Source: Gentiana macrophylla (taxonomy: Eukaryota > Streptophyta > Magnoliopsida > Gentianales > Gentianaceae). Taken from it: a DNA stretch of 64,000 nt. Under the pieces are notes generated by a model. That model was not told where the DNA came from. It ran no database searches and was given only the letters and a program-made list of their open reading frames with translations. Of this stretch, positions 24,280-36,281 are shown one piece after another (position 1 is the first letter of the stretch; every line of letters begins with the position of its first letter). Made by a program: the position numbers and the translations under genes. Where the stretch lies: contig JAOBSW010000729.1 of the NCBI GenBank assembly GCA_026214975.1, positions 1 to 64,000 of the forward strand, written 5' to 3'.

Positions 24280-24679
24280 AATGTAAATCGGGTCGGCCCG
24301 GTCGGGGAGACGATTAGGAGAAGGAGGCTGAACTCTGTTTTTTGGAAGTAAAATTGTAGCAGGTAATGTATGGATTCTATTAAATTGTAGAAGGAAATGT
24401 ATTGCTTTTTGGAAGTATTAATGAATCAAGAAGAAGGTGAATTGAAATGGTGAATGTAAGCCGCTGAAGAGGGGAGGAGGTGCGAGCAGATCTGATTTTT
24501 GGAATGAAAATGGTAGGTAAAACGATGGAATGGAGGGATTAGGGTAAAATTATTTTTTTTACAGAAAAGCAAAAAACGACGTCATTTTGCAAAAAAAAAA
24601 TTGAAAATCCAGTGGGGGCCATGCACCCCCCCCCCCCTTGTATGCTCGGTCCGTCCCTGGGTTTAATCTAAAAGAGTTC

Positions 24680-26406
24680 TGTTGGACATATTTTAAGTTT
24701 TAGTGAGGAGTGCCAGACTAGCTGATATAGAGCAAAGGCAAAAAGTTGTCTAGATCAAATGTATAGGTTTATTAGAGTTTGATCTTTGTATAGGTTTGAT
24801 CAAACAAGCGCTGTAAAAGGTCAGCTGACTTTCATCAACAGACCTGTCTAAGTCAGTAAGGTACCTGAGTCAGTAGACTAGTTTAGGAACCTGCTGAAGA
24901 CTGTAGGCTGAGGGCTCAAACTCAGTTATTGAAGGCTAAGGGATCAAACTTAGTGTTTGAAGTCAAGGATATGGAATCAGAATTTAGGGAAGTCTGTGAT
25001 GACCTAAACTGATTACATATACCTTGTGTACATGGTCTAAGTTCCATAAGTTAAGTGGTGATTGGAAGTTATTTATGTTCAAATTGGTGTAATCTAACTT
25101 CACAATTAAAAGTTAGATAAAAGACAGTCAGCTGAAGTGTTTTATAAACACAGCAAACTTCAGACAGCTGACTGACAAGTATTTCAGCAGACTCACATAC
25201 ACAGGAACGTGCTGAATATATATTTCGATTTAATCAAAGGTTACATTGGAAGATTACAAGGATAAGGACAGATAACAACTCTTGATTTTGTCAACAAATC
25301 AATGGTTAAGATTAAAGGGACGTTGGAAAGATTCAGAGATTTATCCAATGGGTACAAATCAAAGGGTGGGCGATCTAAAATCGTCAAAAGTAAATCGACC
25401 GTGTCGAGTACTATGTCTGAGGGACGAATGCAAGTCAAGATGGGGACAAATCTGAAACGGCTATGTTTTGAATTTCAAACATAAGTCACAAGGATTCTCA
25501 CCTATAAATAGAAGACCCCTGATACAGAAACAAGTGATGAATTTTGATGAAAAACAACAATCAATCTTGAGCAATCCGATTCCTATCAAGAAATTACCCT
25601 GCTGACGTTACTGAACTTAAAGCTACTGATCTAGTAAATTCTTCAAGTGTAACCTACTATCAAGTTACATCAAGTTTACACACTTGAAGACATCAAGCTG
25701 CTGATCATTTCATCCTGATCAAGCTGCTGATAGCTGAATCACTTACTTGATTCAAACTTTCTTTTATAAGAAACCTGTTGAAGACAGTGAAGCATCTTTT
25801 GGGTGTCAAGGACTGTTGTTTATGGTGGAGCTGGTGAAGAGGCAATCCTACCCTTCAAGGACCAGTGGAATACTTTGGAGCAGCAATCCTACATGTTTCA
25901 AGTGTTCAGTTTGTGAGGCCATAGTTATTGGTGAATGACAGACAACTTAGGGATTTTTGTAACTACAACCTCAAAGATCTCTAGTGAATTACCTCCAACA
26001 TCACAGGAGAAGAGTGGACTGACAGGATTACACCACCTGGAACCACTATAAAATCTGCCTACTTACTTTCTGCATTTAATTTTTGCATTTAGTATATTAA
26101 GCACATCAACCTACTGAAACTAGCAACTGAATCACACACTCACTCTACTGAGTATCTAATACTTGGTATCATATTTTAACAGCAGGTAATAAGGCTTAAC
26201 TTGAATATATTCTGTTGCAACAAATTGATAAAATCAACGATCCATGAGACTCTCGAGCTATTAGCGAGACTCATTTGAGTGGTCGCGAGACTACTAAGCG
26301 ATCGGTGAGCTCACCGAACTTCTTTGAGTTTGTTAACTCAAAAAGTTTTTAGTGTTAAGTTTATTCACCCCCTCTAAACTTAACCAAAGCCTTTCAAGGA
26401 CCAACA
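24680..26406 (+). repeat. 5' LTR of the Sirevirus
   Basis: 1727 bp. The TATA box CCTATAAATAG is at about 25501-25511, so transcription probably starts near 25535. Close to the 3' end (26303-26316) is a perfect palindrome, CGGTGAGCTCACCG. The segment 26230-26330 contains a run of GCGAG/CTCG strings absent from the 3' LTR. Confidence 0.95.
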
Positions 26407-26408
26407 AT

Positions 26409-26420
26409 TGGTATCGGAGC
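26409..26420 (+). other. Primer binding site of the Sirevirus
   Basis: TGGTATCGGAGC, one base different from the usual TGGTATCAGAGC complement of initiator tRNA-Met, two bases after the LTR. Confidence 0.9.
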
Positions 26421-26511
26421 AATGCTTACATTGCTCAAGTAATCCTACTTGTTGTGCTTGTGAAAATACTTTGAAAACTTTTTCAAGTCTCGATTTTCAA
26501 AGCTTTGCATC

Positions 26512-27656
26512 ATGGATAACAACCAAGTATGCCGAACAATGTTGATGTGTTCTTTAGATCGTTTTGATGAGTATAAGCGTCGTATGCGAGGCTTTTCAGC
26601 TGCAACACATAATTAGATGATGGATGTCTTTGATTGATGGACCACTAGATATCCCAAGTCGAATAAAGCAGAATCGAAACTCGGTATATTCCAAAACCAA
26701 AAAGAGAGTGGAATGTCAAGATAGAAAAAAGAAAACCTCAACAATATTTTATTGATATCATGTACAGAACCTTGGATAGCAATATGTACATGAAGGTGAA
26801 GGATTGCAAGACTGCAAAGGAACTTTGGGATAAGTTACAATTAATCTGTGAACGCACTGATGCAATCAAGACGAACAAAATCAGTGTGGCAAAGAAGAAG
26901 TTCCAAGACTTCAAAATGAAACCAAATGAAACCATTGAACAAATGGAATCAAGATTCAATGCCATCATGGATGAACTCACCCTACTGAGTGTAAACTACT
27001 CAAAAGAAGAAATCAAATCAAAAATCTTAGAAGCCCTACCTGCAAAAGAAGTTTGGGAAATGAAGGTGACTGCAATAGAAGAAATGAGAAGTCTACATGA
27101 AGAGGATACCTTCAAGCTATTTTCAGATCTCAAGACTTATGAATTCAGTAAGAAAATTGTACCTAAGACTGAAAAGGAAGAACCAAAGACCACTGCATTG
27201 GCTGCCACACATCCAGAAGAAACATCAGGAGCTCAAGATGATCTACTAGAAGAGATGCAAGAGCAGATTGCCCTACTGAGCAAGAAAATCAGAATGATGA
27301 AAAATGGAAGGGGTTCTCCAAGGAATTTCACAAAGAAATCTAGTGAAAAGAAGAAGGAGGAATCCAAGAAAGACAATGATTACTTGTGCTTTCAATGCAA
27401 GAAACCAGGACATTTCAAACATGATTGTCCTGAACTAAAACAGAAGAAGGAACCTGATTATCTTTGCTTCAATTGCAAGAAGCCTGGACATTTCAGACCT
27501 GATTGTCCAGACCTACTGAAGAGCAAAAGTCAGCAAAGAAGATCTGGCAAGACAGCTATGGTTGCTAAAGATGAATCAGGATATGATGTGAATCAGAAAA
27601 AGGAAATGAATCTGATGATACTGCACTTGTTGCTGATATGGATGACTATGCTTTAA
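26512..27656 (+). pseudogene. Sirevirus gag
   Basis: The likely start is the ATG at 26512 (MDNNQV), followed by FDEYKRRMRGFSAATHN, then stops and a frame change. From 26760 a 298-codon frame is open: MKDCKTAKELWDKLQ, the NETIEQMESRFNAIMDELTLL core, a coiled-coil-like EEMQEQIALLSKKIRMM, and two CCHC zinc knuckles, CFQCKKPGHFKHDC and CFNCKKPGHFRPDC (about 27385-27505). Gag forms cytoplasmic particles and binds the RNA. Two knuckles in tandem are seen in several Sireviruses. Confidence 0.9.
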
Positions 27657-28685
27657 TGGCAAATATGGATGAAACAGAGGAGGTATACAATTCTGTATCT
27701 ATAAACACTCCTGCTGAAAGTGATTGTGAATCAACTTGTGGTTCAAATCCTAAAAATTACGACAATGAAGAAACTTTGGATGCCATCCTTAATCAAGCGA
27801 GGATAATACAATCGCTGTAGATTGTAAAGGCTGAAAAAAGCTCTTCAAGCGAGAAGTTGAGAGGTTAAAAGTGAATTGAGAATTCTCAAGGGAAAGGAAA
27901 AGAGTTTGGGCCAGAATCAACATAAGTCATTGTACATTCGATGAGTCTTTGAATCTGCTTTGAACAATCTTGTTCCTCCACCGCATTCAAATCTGGAAAG
28001 CCTCGTGGTGATAGAACAGGCCTTGGATTTGGAACTCAACAATCTAATAAGAGTGGATCCGATAAGTTCTTGAACATAGTACGAGGTGGTCCTAAGTTTG
28101 TGCCTGCACAAGATCCAACTCCCAAAAAGGTTGTTGAGACAGTGAAACCTACTGAGAATGCTTCAAAGATGCAAAATCAGAAGTCAAAAAGGACATCAGT
28201 ACCTAACAAATTGAATAAATCTAAGAGTAGGACTGCTGTACCTTATAGACCTACTGATAGCAGACCTACTACCAAGTCTGCAGGACCACAAAAGGGCAAA
28301 AATCAGAAATATTCCAAGGATAAGAATCCTAAACCTACAAATGTCAAACATTCTAAGGATACTTATCTCAGGGGGGAAAGGTAGATTATTCCCTTCTGAT
28401 GATGATTGGAATGTTCCTGCACCTACTGCTAGAAACAATAGATATAACCATACTGCCAGGGAAAAACCCCAGCAATGGACTCAGCAGAGGAATTATACAA
28501 GACCTCAGCAGGGACCTCAGCAGACTCCATATTACAGGGCTGCTCCTAAAAGACAGCAAACCTATGGTTATGCTAGTGCTTCTAACAATAGAAATCGATC
28601 CAAACAGCATTACATATCAAAAGGCCAGAAAGCATATGTGAGTCCTACACAACCAAATGTCAGACCTTATGGATGTGTAGAATAA
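27638..28685 (+). pseudogene. Sirevirus gag C-terminus and linker to protease
   Basis: Acidic residues (MDDYALMANMDETEEVYNS) follow the knuckles. From about 28070 the region becomes basic and rich in lysine, proline, threonine and glutamine, as in unstructured linkers. At least three frame breaks occur (near 27815, 28060 and 28380). Strings such as CAAGCGAGG and AATCGCTG at 27794-27815 look like disturbed CAGCAGG and CAGCTG words. Confidence 0.7.
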
Positions 28686-28817
28686 ATGTATGAACAAAAG
28701 TATAATACTTTTCAAAGAAGACCTTATGGAAATTTGCCAAGGGTCATGCTTACCACTGACCATTATGGACCCAAACAGTTTTGGGTACCTAAAATACATT
28801 AACTTTGTTTTGTAGGG

Positions 28818-29035
28818 TGTCTGGTACTTTGACAGTGGATGTTCCAGACATATGACAAATAATAAGCACTGTTTGTCAAATTATGTGGCAAAGGATGGTC
28901 CAAGAGTCAATTTTGGCAATAAGAGCACACCAGGATACATAAGAGGATATGGCACATTGGTGAGGAATGGATTAACTATCAGGAATGTTGCATTTGTGGA
29001 AGGACTGGACTACAACCTACTGAGCACTTGACAGT
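28818..29035 (+). pseudogene. Sirevirus aspartic protease
   Basis: The active-site motif WYFDSGCSRHMT is intact at about 28827-28862, with the flap-like segment GYGTLVRNGLTIRNVAFV behind it. One stop (TGA after YNLLST, about 29030) separates it from the next frame. It would cut the Gag-Pol polyprotein. Confidence 0.9.
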
Positions 29036-30160
29036 TTTGTGACATGGGTTACAAGGTCACTTTTGACAAAGGCATATGTATTGTCATTAGTGAAAGAGGT
29101 GATCAGGTTGTGTTGACTGGAAGAAGACAACAAAACATGTATGTTGTGGATTGGTCTACTGATGTTCCAGAAACATGCTTGATTGTGCATACAAAGTCAG
29201 AACTGAATTGGTTATGGCATAAGAAGTTGAATCATCTAAACTTTGATGATATTAATCAGTTGGTGAAGAAGAAACTGGTGATTGGTGTACCTGAAATCAC
29301 ATTCAAAAAGTATGCTATATATGATGCTTGTCAGCAAGGTAAACAAACAAAATCAAGCTTCAAGTCAAAGACTAAGCAATCAACAAAAGGTGTTTTGGAG
29401 CTGATGCACATGGATCTATTTGGACCAGTAACACCAACTAGTGTGACAGGAAAGAAGTACACTCTAGTAGTTGTTAATGATTATTCAAGGTACACTTGGG
29501 TAGTATTCATGAACAAGAAAAGTGAAACACTTCAAAATATGCCTGAACTTTTGAAGAGATTGCAAAATGAGAAAAGTTTGTGATGATAGTGAAAATCGGA
29601 TCAGGACAAAGTCTGAATTTCTCAATAAAGTTATAAGAGAATATTGTAAGCGAGAATGGTGTCTTTGCATCAACTAGTAGCTTCTTTGGTACACCTCAGC
29701 AAAATGGAATTCCTGAAAGAAGAAATAGGACTTTGAAAGAAGCAGGAAGAACCATGATTTGTGAAGCTCTATTGCCTGAAAGATATTCAATGAAAGCAGA
29801 TCAATACAAACATGCTATACACAAAACAGGACCTCAGTGAACAAAAAGCTGATGAAGACACCTTATGAGATTTGGAATGGAAGGAAACCTAATATATCTT
29901 ATTTCCATCCATTTGGAAGCAAATGTTTTATACTAAATCAAAAGGAACAATTGAAAACATTCCAACCAAAATCAGATGAGGGAATCTTCTTGGGATATTC
30001 TTCATCAAACAAGGCATTGAGTCTTGAATAAAAGAACCCTGAAAAATGAAGAAACAATACATGTTGTATTTGATGAACCTAAGTTCACTGGAATGGAAGA
30101 TGAAGCTTCAGAACCTGCTGAGAATCAACAAGTCACTGATCCAGAATGTGTTGATGTTTG
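29036..30160 (+). pseudogene. Sirevirus integrase
   Basis: The 179-codon frame at 29044-29583 has the zinc-binding HKKLNHLNFDDI region with DACQQGK (only part of the usual CxxC), then the catalytic core: HMDLFGP and VNDYSRYTWVVF. After a frame break at 29583 follow NGIPERRNRTLKE with the catalytic glutamate (about 29705) and, at 29837-30031, MKTPYEIWNGRKP and FLGYSSSNKA. It inserts the cDNA into host DNA. One of the zinc-binding cysteines appears to be tyrosine (KYAIYDACQQG). Confidence 0.9.
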
Positions 30161-30435
30161 GAAAGGATAAATGACTTAAAGATTTATGATTCTGCCCCTG
30201 CTGAAGACCCTGCTAGTAACACTACTGATGCAACAAGCGAGAGGCGGTTCAAGGATCTATCGACCCCTTCAAGAAACAAAGCAGACCCTATTGAAGATGA
30301 TGTTCACGAGAATCAAACTAACCAAAATCCACAATGGTTAAGGATCACCTCATTTGAGAAAATTATTGGCAATATACAGCAAGGTGTGAGGACTAGAAGA
30401 CAATTAGAAGCAATGTTACTTGTTTTCTATCTCAA

Positions 30436-31303
30436 ATGGAACCTAAAGTTGTTGAAGAAGCAATATCAAATCCAGATTGGATAATTGCTATGCAAGAGGA
30501 ATTGAATGAATTTGAAAGAAATCAATTTTGGACACTAGTGGAAAGGCCTAATCAAGCAAATATAATTGGAACAAAATGGGTATACAAAAACAAATTGAAT
30601 GAATCTGGTACCATTGTGAGGAATAAGGCCAGACTAGTAGCAAAAGGCTATTCTCAGCGAGAAGGAATAGATTTTGATGAGACATATGCCCCAGTTGCAA
30701 GATTGGAAGCTATAAGATTATTCTTGACATATAGCGCTCACAAAAACTTCAAAGTATACCAGATGGATGTCAATAGTGCATTTTTGAATGGCATTCTAGA
30801 AGAAGAGGTTTATGTTCAAACAACCTCTGGTTTTGAAGTTAAAGATCAAGAAGATAAAGTGTCTGAGACTCAATAAGGCACTTTATGGTTTGAAACAAGC
30901 ACCAAGAGCATGGTATGAGACCATATCTCAATTCTTGGTGGACAATGGTTTTACCAAAGGAACCATTGACAAGACTCTTTTCAGAATCAATGAAGGAACC
31001 AGCACCCTGCTGGTACAGATTTATGTTGATGACATAATTTTTGGTTCTGAAAATGAATTACTATGTGAAAAGTTTGCAAATCTGATGAAAATTAAATTCC
31101 AAATGAGTATGATGGGAGAAATGAACTATTTCTTGGGATTACAAGTCAAGCAAATGAGAGATGGAATCTTCATTCATCAAACTAAATACACCAAGGAATT
31201 ACTGAAGAAGTTTGGCATGGAAAATAGCACTAAAGTGTCAACATTAGATTGGATGAAAATAAAGAAGGCAAAGATGTTGATCAAACTTTATACAGAAGGA
31301 TGA
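30436..31303 (+). pseudogene. Sirevirus reverse transcriptase
   Basis: Two overlapping frames (30436-30876 and 30812-31303) carry the whole domain: [66 protein letters not shown] and the catalytic box IYVDDIIFGS at about 31020-31050. A single frame change near 30865 separates them, so the enzyme is nearly intact. The upstream linker (30158-30435) is scrambled around 30228-30270. Confidence 0.93.
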
Positions 31304-31954
31304 TAGGCAGTCTGATGTACCTCACTGCCAGCAGACCTGATATATCCTTTGTTGTGGGTGTTTGTGCAAGATTTCAATCAAAACCAAAGGAGAGTCACCT
31401 AGCTGCAGTCAAAAGGATTCTCAAGTATCTAAAAGAGACTTTGGGAGTAGAGATATTGTATTCAAAAGATGGAAGCTTCAAAGTTATATCCTACTCAGAT
31501 TCTGATTATGATGGATGCAAGATTGATAGAAAAAGCACCACAAGAACCTGTCAGTTGATAGGAAATAGACTGGTTTCCTGGTTTAGCAAGAAACAGAATT
31601 CTATATCAACTTCCACCGCCTTGAAAATTTGAGTATATAGTCTTTGGAAGTTCTTTGTGCACAAATACTATGGTTAAGACAACGATTAAGGGATTATGGA
31701 ATTGAAGAAAAGAAATTCCCATAATGTGTGACAACATAAGTGCAATTGCAATCACAGAAAATCATGTTTTGCACTCAAGAACCAAGCATATTGATGTGAG
31801 ACATCATTTTATAAGAGATCATGTTGAAAAGAAAGATGTGGTGGTTCTTTACATCCCTACTGAAGATCAACTTGCTGATATATTCACAAAACCATTGGAT
31901 AGTGAAAGATTTGCTAAGTTAAGGACTGAACTTAGAATTTTAAAAGTTGACTGA
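31249..31954 (+). pseudogene. Sirevirus RNase H
   Basis: Two pieces: 31249-31632 (IGSLMYLTASRPDISFVVGV, YSDSDYDGCKIDRKSTT, SWFSKKQNSISTST) and 31724-31954 ([38 protein letters not shown]). The glutamate-containing AEYIA segment between them is lost to a frame change at about 31620. The polyprotein ends at the TGA at 31952-31954. Confidence 0.92.
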
Positions 31955-32628
31955 CACACCTTTGATCAGCAATGTACTGGAATTCACCAAGAGGATTAGT
32001 CTTTGCTATGTTGGGTGAGCTCACTTAGCAGATTAGTCATTGGTATCAACAATTCCATGTACTTATATGTGTTTGGACAATTGAGCAAATGAAGTTGCCA
32101 AGGGATTGGTCTTTGTCTGTTGGGTGAGCTCACTTGATGAGATCAATCATTGGTATTAAACATCATCTTGTATTATCACGTTGGACAAAACAAGTGTATT
32201 TGAAGATCGCAGAGTTACCTTGTCGGAGTGCTTTGAGCGATCATGTCAATGAGTGGCGATCTAAATCTCTTGAATTACAAAGGTCTTTGAGTTATACGTT
32301 ACAAGACAGTCAAACTTAAATGAAAGTCAATAGTAATTGGATATTATTCTTATCCTTTATAACCATGATTACAAATATCCAACGGTTATAACTCTCATGG
32401 AATCAATTAGTGGGACACGTGGCAACATCACATTTATTCCAACTTTAATCGTAGTTAATGCTACGAGGCACGTCTGACACTTTATCGATGATTACCACCC
32501 ACTACTTTCTCTATATATATCTGAGATATATACAGAGACATTACATACAAATTTGAGATCATTTTCTCTACAAATATACTGTTTGAACCCAGATTTGAAA
32601 GTGTTCTTCTTCATCTTTTTCATCTCTA
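31955..32628 (+). promoter_or_regulatory. Spacer between pol and third coding region, with repeats and a candidate internal promoter
   Basis: The spacer holds two direct repeats, GGATTAGTCTTTGCTATG followed by TTGGGTGAGCTCACTT (31994-32026), and a second copy at 32103-32135. Both contain the palindrome GTGAGCTCAC. A TATA-like box CTCTATATATATCTG lies at 32510-32524, followed by a pyrimidine-rich stretch and the ATG at 32629 in the good plant context CTAATGGCGG. The layout looks like a promoter plus leader of about 75-100 bases for a separate transcript. This is inference; splicing from the LTR transcript is the alternative. Confidence 0.45.
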
Positions 32629-33468
32629 ATGGCGGACAAGGATGATATTCACATTGGAACGAGCCAAAGTGTCAGAGGGTTTGTTGTTGATGCTAATAAA
32701 ACTGAGTTGGCTATCAATATTGGTCGAAGAATCAGAAGATATAAAGGTCTAGAGGATGTCCTAAATCTCAGATTGGAAAGCATCTCCTACACGAATGTTG
32801 CAAATTTTTTGAGAAACATTGTGATAAGAGATAATAGAAAGGCATTTACTACCACAGTTAATGGCCAGAAGATTGAAATTTCCTCAAAACTGCTGAGGGA
32901 AGTGTTTGGTTTTGGACCTGGTAATGATGCTCCAACCAGTCCTGAAGAAATGGGGCAGCCAAGATTGGAGTTTGTTGATAAAATAAAGACCAATAATGCT
33001 ATAAAATCATCACTGAGCATCAATGTGAAGCATATCAGGATGGAGTATAATCTGCTGAGTAAGATTATAGCTAATAATATTTTGGGATTCAGTGGAAGTC
33101 TTGACACTTTGTCAGGACCCAAGATTGATTTGCTGATCATCATATGCAAAAGTATGAAGTTTGATTGGGCTGGATTCTTTGTCCAATAAATGAAGAAAGT
33201 GATAATAGAGGAAAGAGAAGGGACAAGAAAGTCCAATACACTGCCTTTGGGTTTGATGATTCAGGCCCTGCTGACTCATTTGAGGGTTGCTGATGTTGCA
33301 CCTGAAAAGCTCAACAAGTCAATATACAAAAAAGAGATCGGTTATCTCATCCCTGGATTGGATGATGATGAAGAACTGGACACTGAAAGGATAGAAAGTG
33401 ACAATGATGGAGATGATAATTTGGTGGTGGCGGAGTTGAACAAGTTGCTAAATCTGCTTTGCACCTAA
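32629..33468 (+). pseudogene. Sirevirus third coding region, N-terminal part (env-like)
   Basis: It starts at ATG 32629 and runs 186 codons (IGTSQSVRGFVVDANKTELA, GQKIEISSKLLREVFGFGPG, IRMEYNLLSKIIANNILGF, WAGFFVQ), then meets one in-frame TAA at 33187-33189 and continues in the same frame to 33468. Sireviruses carry an extra region here that has been called envelope-like. In this copy I see no signal peptide; DLLIIICKSM is the only hydrophobic patch and is short. The TAA stands where a glutamine codon would be one C-to-T change away. The function is unknown. Confidence 0.7.
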
Positions 33469-33518
33469 GAAAATTTCTTTGAGAGAGAAAGGTTGTTGAT
33501 ACTAGAAAGATTATTGAG

Positions 33519-35041
33519 ATGCTAAAGCCTAAGAAAACAAGGAAGCAATCAGTAGAGACTGTTGAGTCCACTGAGGGTCCAGTTGAAGTTACTGACCCTA
33601 ATGATGTTGTAAAGAAGAAGTCTGATGGTGAGATCTTGAAAGAGCAACAGAAGGAAGATAAAAGAAAAAGGAAGCTGCTGAAATTGAAGTTGAACGACCT
33701 TCAAAAAGAATGAAAGAGATTGCTAAGAAGAAGAAACATGGAAAAGGCAAAGTGCTAAGGATTACGGAGGAACAAAGGAAATAGAAGAAGATTTGTTGAG
33801 CCTATTCTTTGATGGTGGTGTTGTTGTTGAACAACACATTGAAGAATCACAGCAACATGCTCAGGAAACTGTTCCAGACCCTACTGAGGTTACAACTGAA
33901 CAACAGGGTGAAGCACCACACAAACCTATAGAACCAGAACCTATTGTGGAAGTTATTGAATCTGAGCCAATAATATCTGTTGAGCCTACTGAGGCTGGAG
34001 AAGTTGTTGAGCAACTTCTTTGAAGAACCACAATGCAGACTCATGAATCAGCTTCTTTGTGGAAATTGATACAACTGTACAAGACCCTGCCATTTCTGCA
34101 ATAATTCAGGGGGAAGAGCAATCTGTTGCTAACCCTGCTGATGAGCATGTAGTCAGGGGGAACCCAGTGTTGAGCAGATGGAGGTAGTAGGGACAAATTT
34201 ACTATCTGAGGAACCTACTGACCTGATGGCATCTGCTGAGGAAACACTGAATTTATTTGTTGATACCTTTGGAGGACAACAAGCCAAACAAACAGCCACT
34301 AGAAAGCCATCAATGCCCTTTGAGAGGAAGGAGAAGAAAAGGAAAGAAGGGTATGTCGATCCCAAACTCAAGCTGGTTGATGATTACTTTCAATGGAAGT
34401 TTGGCTACTATAAGAAACAAAAACCAGCTGCTGAGCCAATGACAGATTTTGAGGAATGGGCCTTTGAAAAGTTAGAAGTTGAAAATCTACTCGATTTGGT
34501 TAATACTTCCTTGCTAGAAATGAGATTGATGGAAATCATTGAAGAAGAAAATGGAGAAGGAAGTATCCTGTTTAAAGACCCTAGGGATGCACCAGATAGT
34601 GATGACTCATTATCATCTGATTCTGATGATGATCATCCTACACATCAAGGAGAAGCCAATGGAACTGTATTGTCCACTAAATCAAGAGTAGAACAGTCTA
34701 CTGGTGCTGACAAGTCTGCTGAGGGCCAGCAAACTGATCAAATGGATGAAGATCTGGAAGATCTTACTATAGATGATTTAGAGGCTCTAATCAATGATGG
34801 AATAAATTTTGGAGATAATAGGCTGGTCAGTATGTCTGATACATTCTTAGTTGTGGAAACTGATGTGAATCCTGATGATCAGCATACTAAAAATTTGGAT
34901 GAGGAAATGATAATAGCACATAGTGAGCCCGACATCGACTCCGAGGATTCACTCAATATCAAGAGTGGTTTGACTCTCGGGATACCTTATCTCAAGTTGT
35001 TAATATTCTACAGAAGGTTGCTAACTACAGAGGAGTGCTAG
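33519..35041 (+). pseudogene. Sirevirus third coding region, middle part
   Basis: Consecutive frames 33519-33713 (lysine-rich), 33793-34023 (proline/glutamate-rich) and 34178-35041 (287 codons) appear to be one coding region split by small indels. The last has PSMPFERKEKKRKEGYVDPK, DDYFQWKFGYYKKQK and EPMTDFEEWAFEKLE, then an acidic, serine-rich segment (SDDSLSSDSDDD, about 34600-34640). The make-up suggests a long, charged, partly disordered protein. No enzyme motif is visible. Confidence 0.6.
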
Positions 35042-35678
35042 AGGAAAATGTGGCTATTTTTCCTTTTATTTTTGTGGAAGAGAGGGTCCTACTCACTGAG
35101 GAACAAACAGTGATTGGATAGAGATTAGATTTGGTGATGGGGTTGGAAGGATCACCCACACATTTTGAGGAGGTTCAAAGTTCTTTGAGGAACAAACAAA
35201 GATCTGAAAAAAGGTTGGAGCCCCGAAGATACAGTTCTTTGAGGATCAAACAAAGACTGGACAAAGGTTGGAACTTACAATGGGAGTGGAGGAATCCCCT
35301 GTAATTGTTGAAGAATAGGCTGTTGTAGTATCTGATCTCTTTGTGGCAAAAGGTATGCTTGAAGGAAAGAATAGGCAACAAAGCTTTGTTGATGAGGATG
35401 AACAATTTCTTTGGACTATGATTTTAGTGATGAGGAGTTTCAAGTGCCTGAGGAAGAACTTGTTGTTGCTGAACCTCAACAGGCACATGTACCAATTTTT
35501 TAGGAGGAACATGTTTTGGAACATGTACAAGATCCAATTTTGGAGGAAATGTTTGGAGATGTAGTTGAAGGAGGTCCCGACCTCTTTGGAAGGGATAGGA
35601 GTTGGGCCATGGTTGTTAGCGAGGCAGAGGGCACAAGACAATGTTGAAGAGCCTGCTTGATGATCTTTCTTTGGACTT
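35042..35678 (+). pseudogene. Badly broken stretch of the third coding region
   Basis: Short frames in different phases (for example 35343-35564) suggest the coding region continued here, with glutamate/glutamine-rich words and a repeated motif (TTCTTTGAGGA-ACAAACAAAGA at about 35180, 35233 and 35090). Frame changes are too many to follow. Confidence 0.4.
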
Positions 35679-36281
35679 ATGGGTGGAGGTGTATGCAGTG
35701 CGATGCAAGCATATGTTTTGGATGAGTTAAGGGCAGTTAGAAATGACATTAGACAGTTAAGAACTCAACTCAATAGACAAGAGCAAAGATTTGAAGATTT
35801 GATGAACTTAGTTGAAAATAGAGGGAGGACTACTGAAATAGTTGCTTCCAACATCACATCCACTCAGTTTGCTCTTGCTGATCTAACCAAAGATGTGAGA
35901 GGCATAAAACAAGGAAATACACTCAAAGAAAAGTTATTAAATGAGCAATTTGCCTCCATTCACAAGAAGCTTGACAACCTTGCTGAAGCACACAAGCTTG
36001 CTATGGCTGACCCTGCTGGAACACTTCAACATGATGCATTGGATCCTAAAGTCACTGAGAGGATCAATTTTCTAGAGCAAACACTAAAAGGAAAGATCAC
36101 AGCAGTTGACACAAGAACAGAAATTATGGAAGGTCAACTTGCAAATTTGGTGATCACACAGGAGAGTGTTCATGGCCTGCTTTCCCGTTTTGTTGATGAT
36201 GTCAATAAGGGGGAAGAGAGCCAAACAACGATAACAAAAAGATTTTGCAAGAATTTTTGCTTAAAAGAAATGAGAAGTTGA
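35679..36281 (+). pseudogene. Sirevirus third coding region, coiled-coil part
   Basis: A 200-codon frame with heptad-like spacing: VRNDIRQLRTQLNRQEQRFE, DLTKDVRGIKQG, IHKKLDNLAEAHKLA and INFLEQTLKGKITAVDTR. This is a long coiled coil with no membrane span. It would suit self-assembly or partner binding, and it argues against a simple viral-type envelope protein. The frame ends at 36281 by a small indel. Confidence 0.65.

Larger units (their letters stand above)
14045..24659 (-). mobile_element. hAT DNA transposon, interrupted by a copia element
   Basis: The left end CAGTAACGGACCCAGG and the right end, whose reverse complement is CAGGGACGGACCGAGC, are short hAT-type terminal inverted repeats; both are followed inward by CAGTGGGGGC. 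Between them lies a hAT transposase on the minus strand. Without the Tork-like copia (17205-24279 plus one target copy) the element is about 3.5 kb, normal for an autonomous plant hAT. The 8 bp flanks (CTTCAAAT and GGTTTAAT) agree at only about half the positions, so no clean target duplication remains. Confidence 0.85.
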
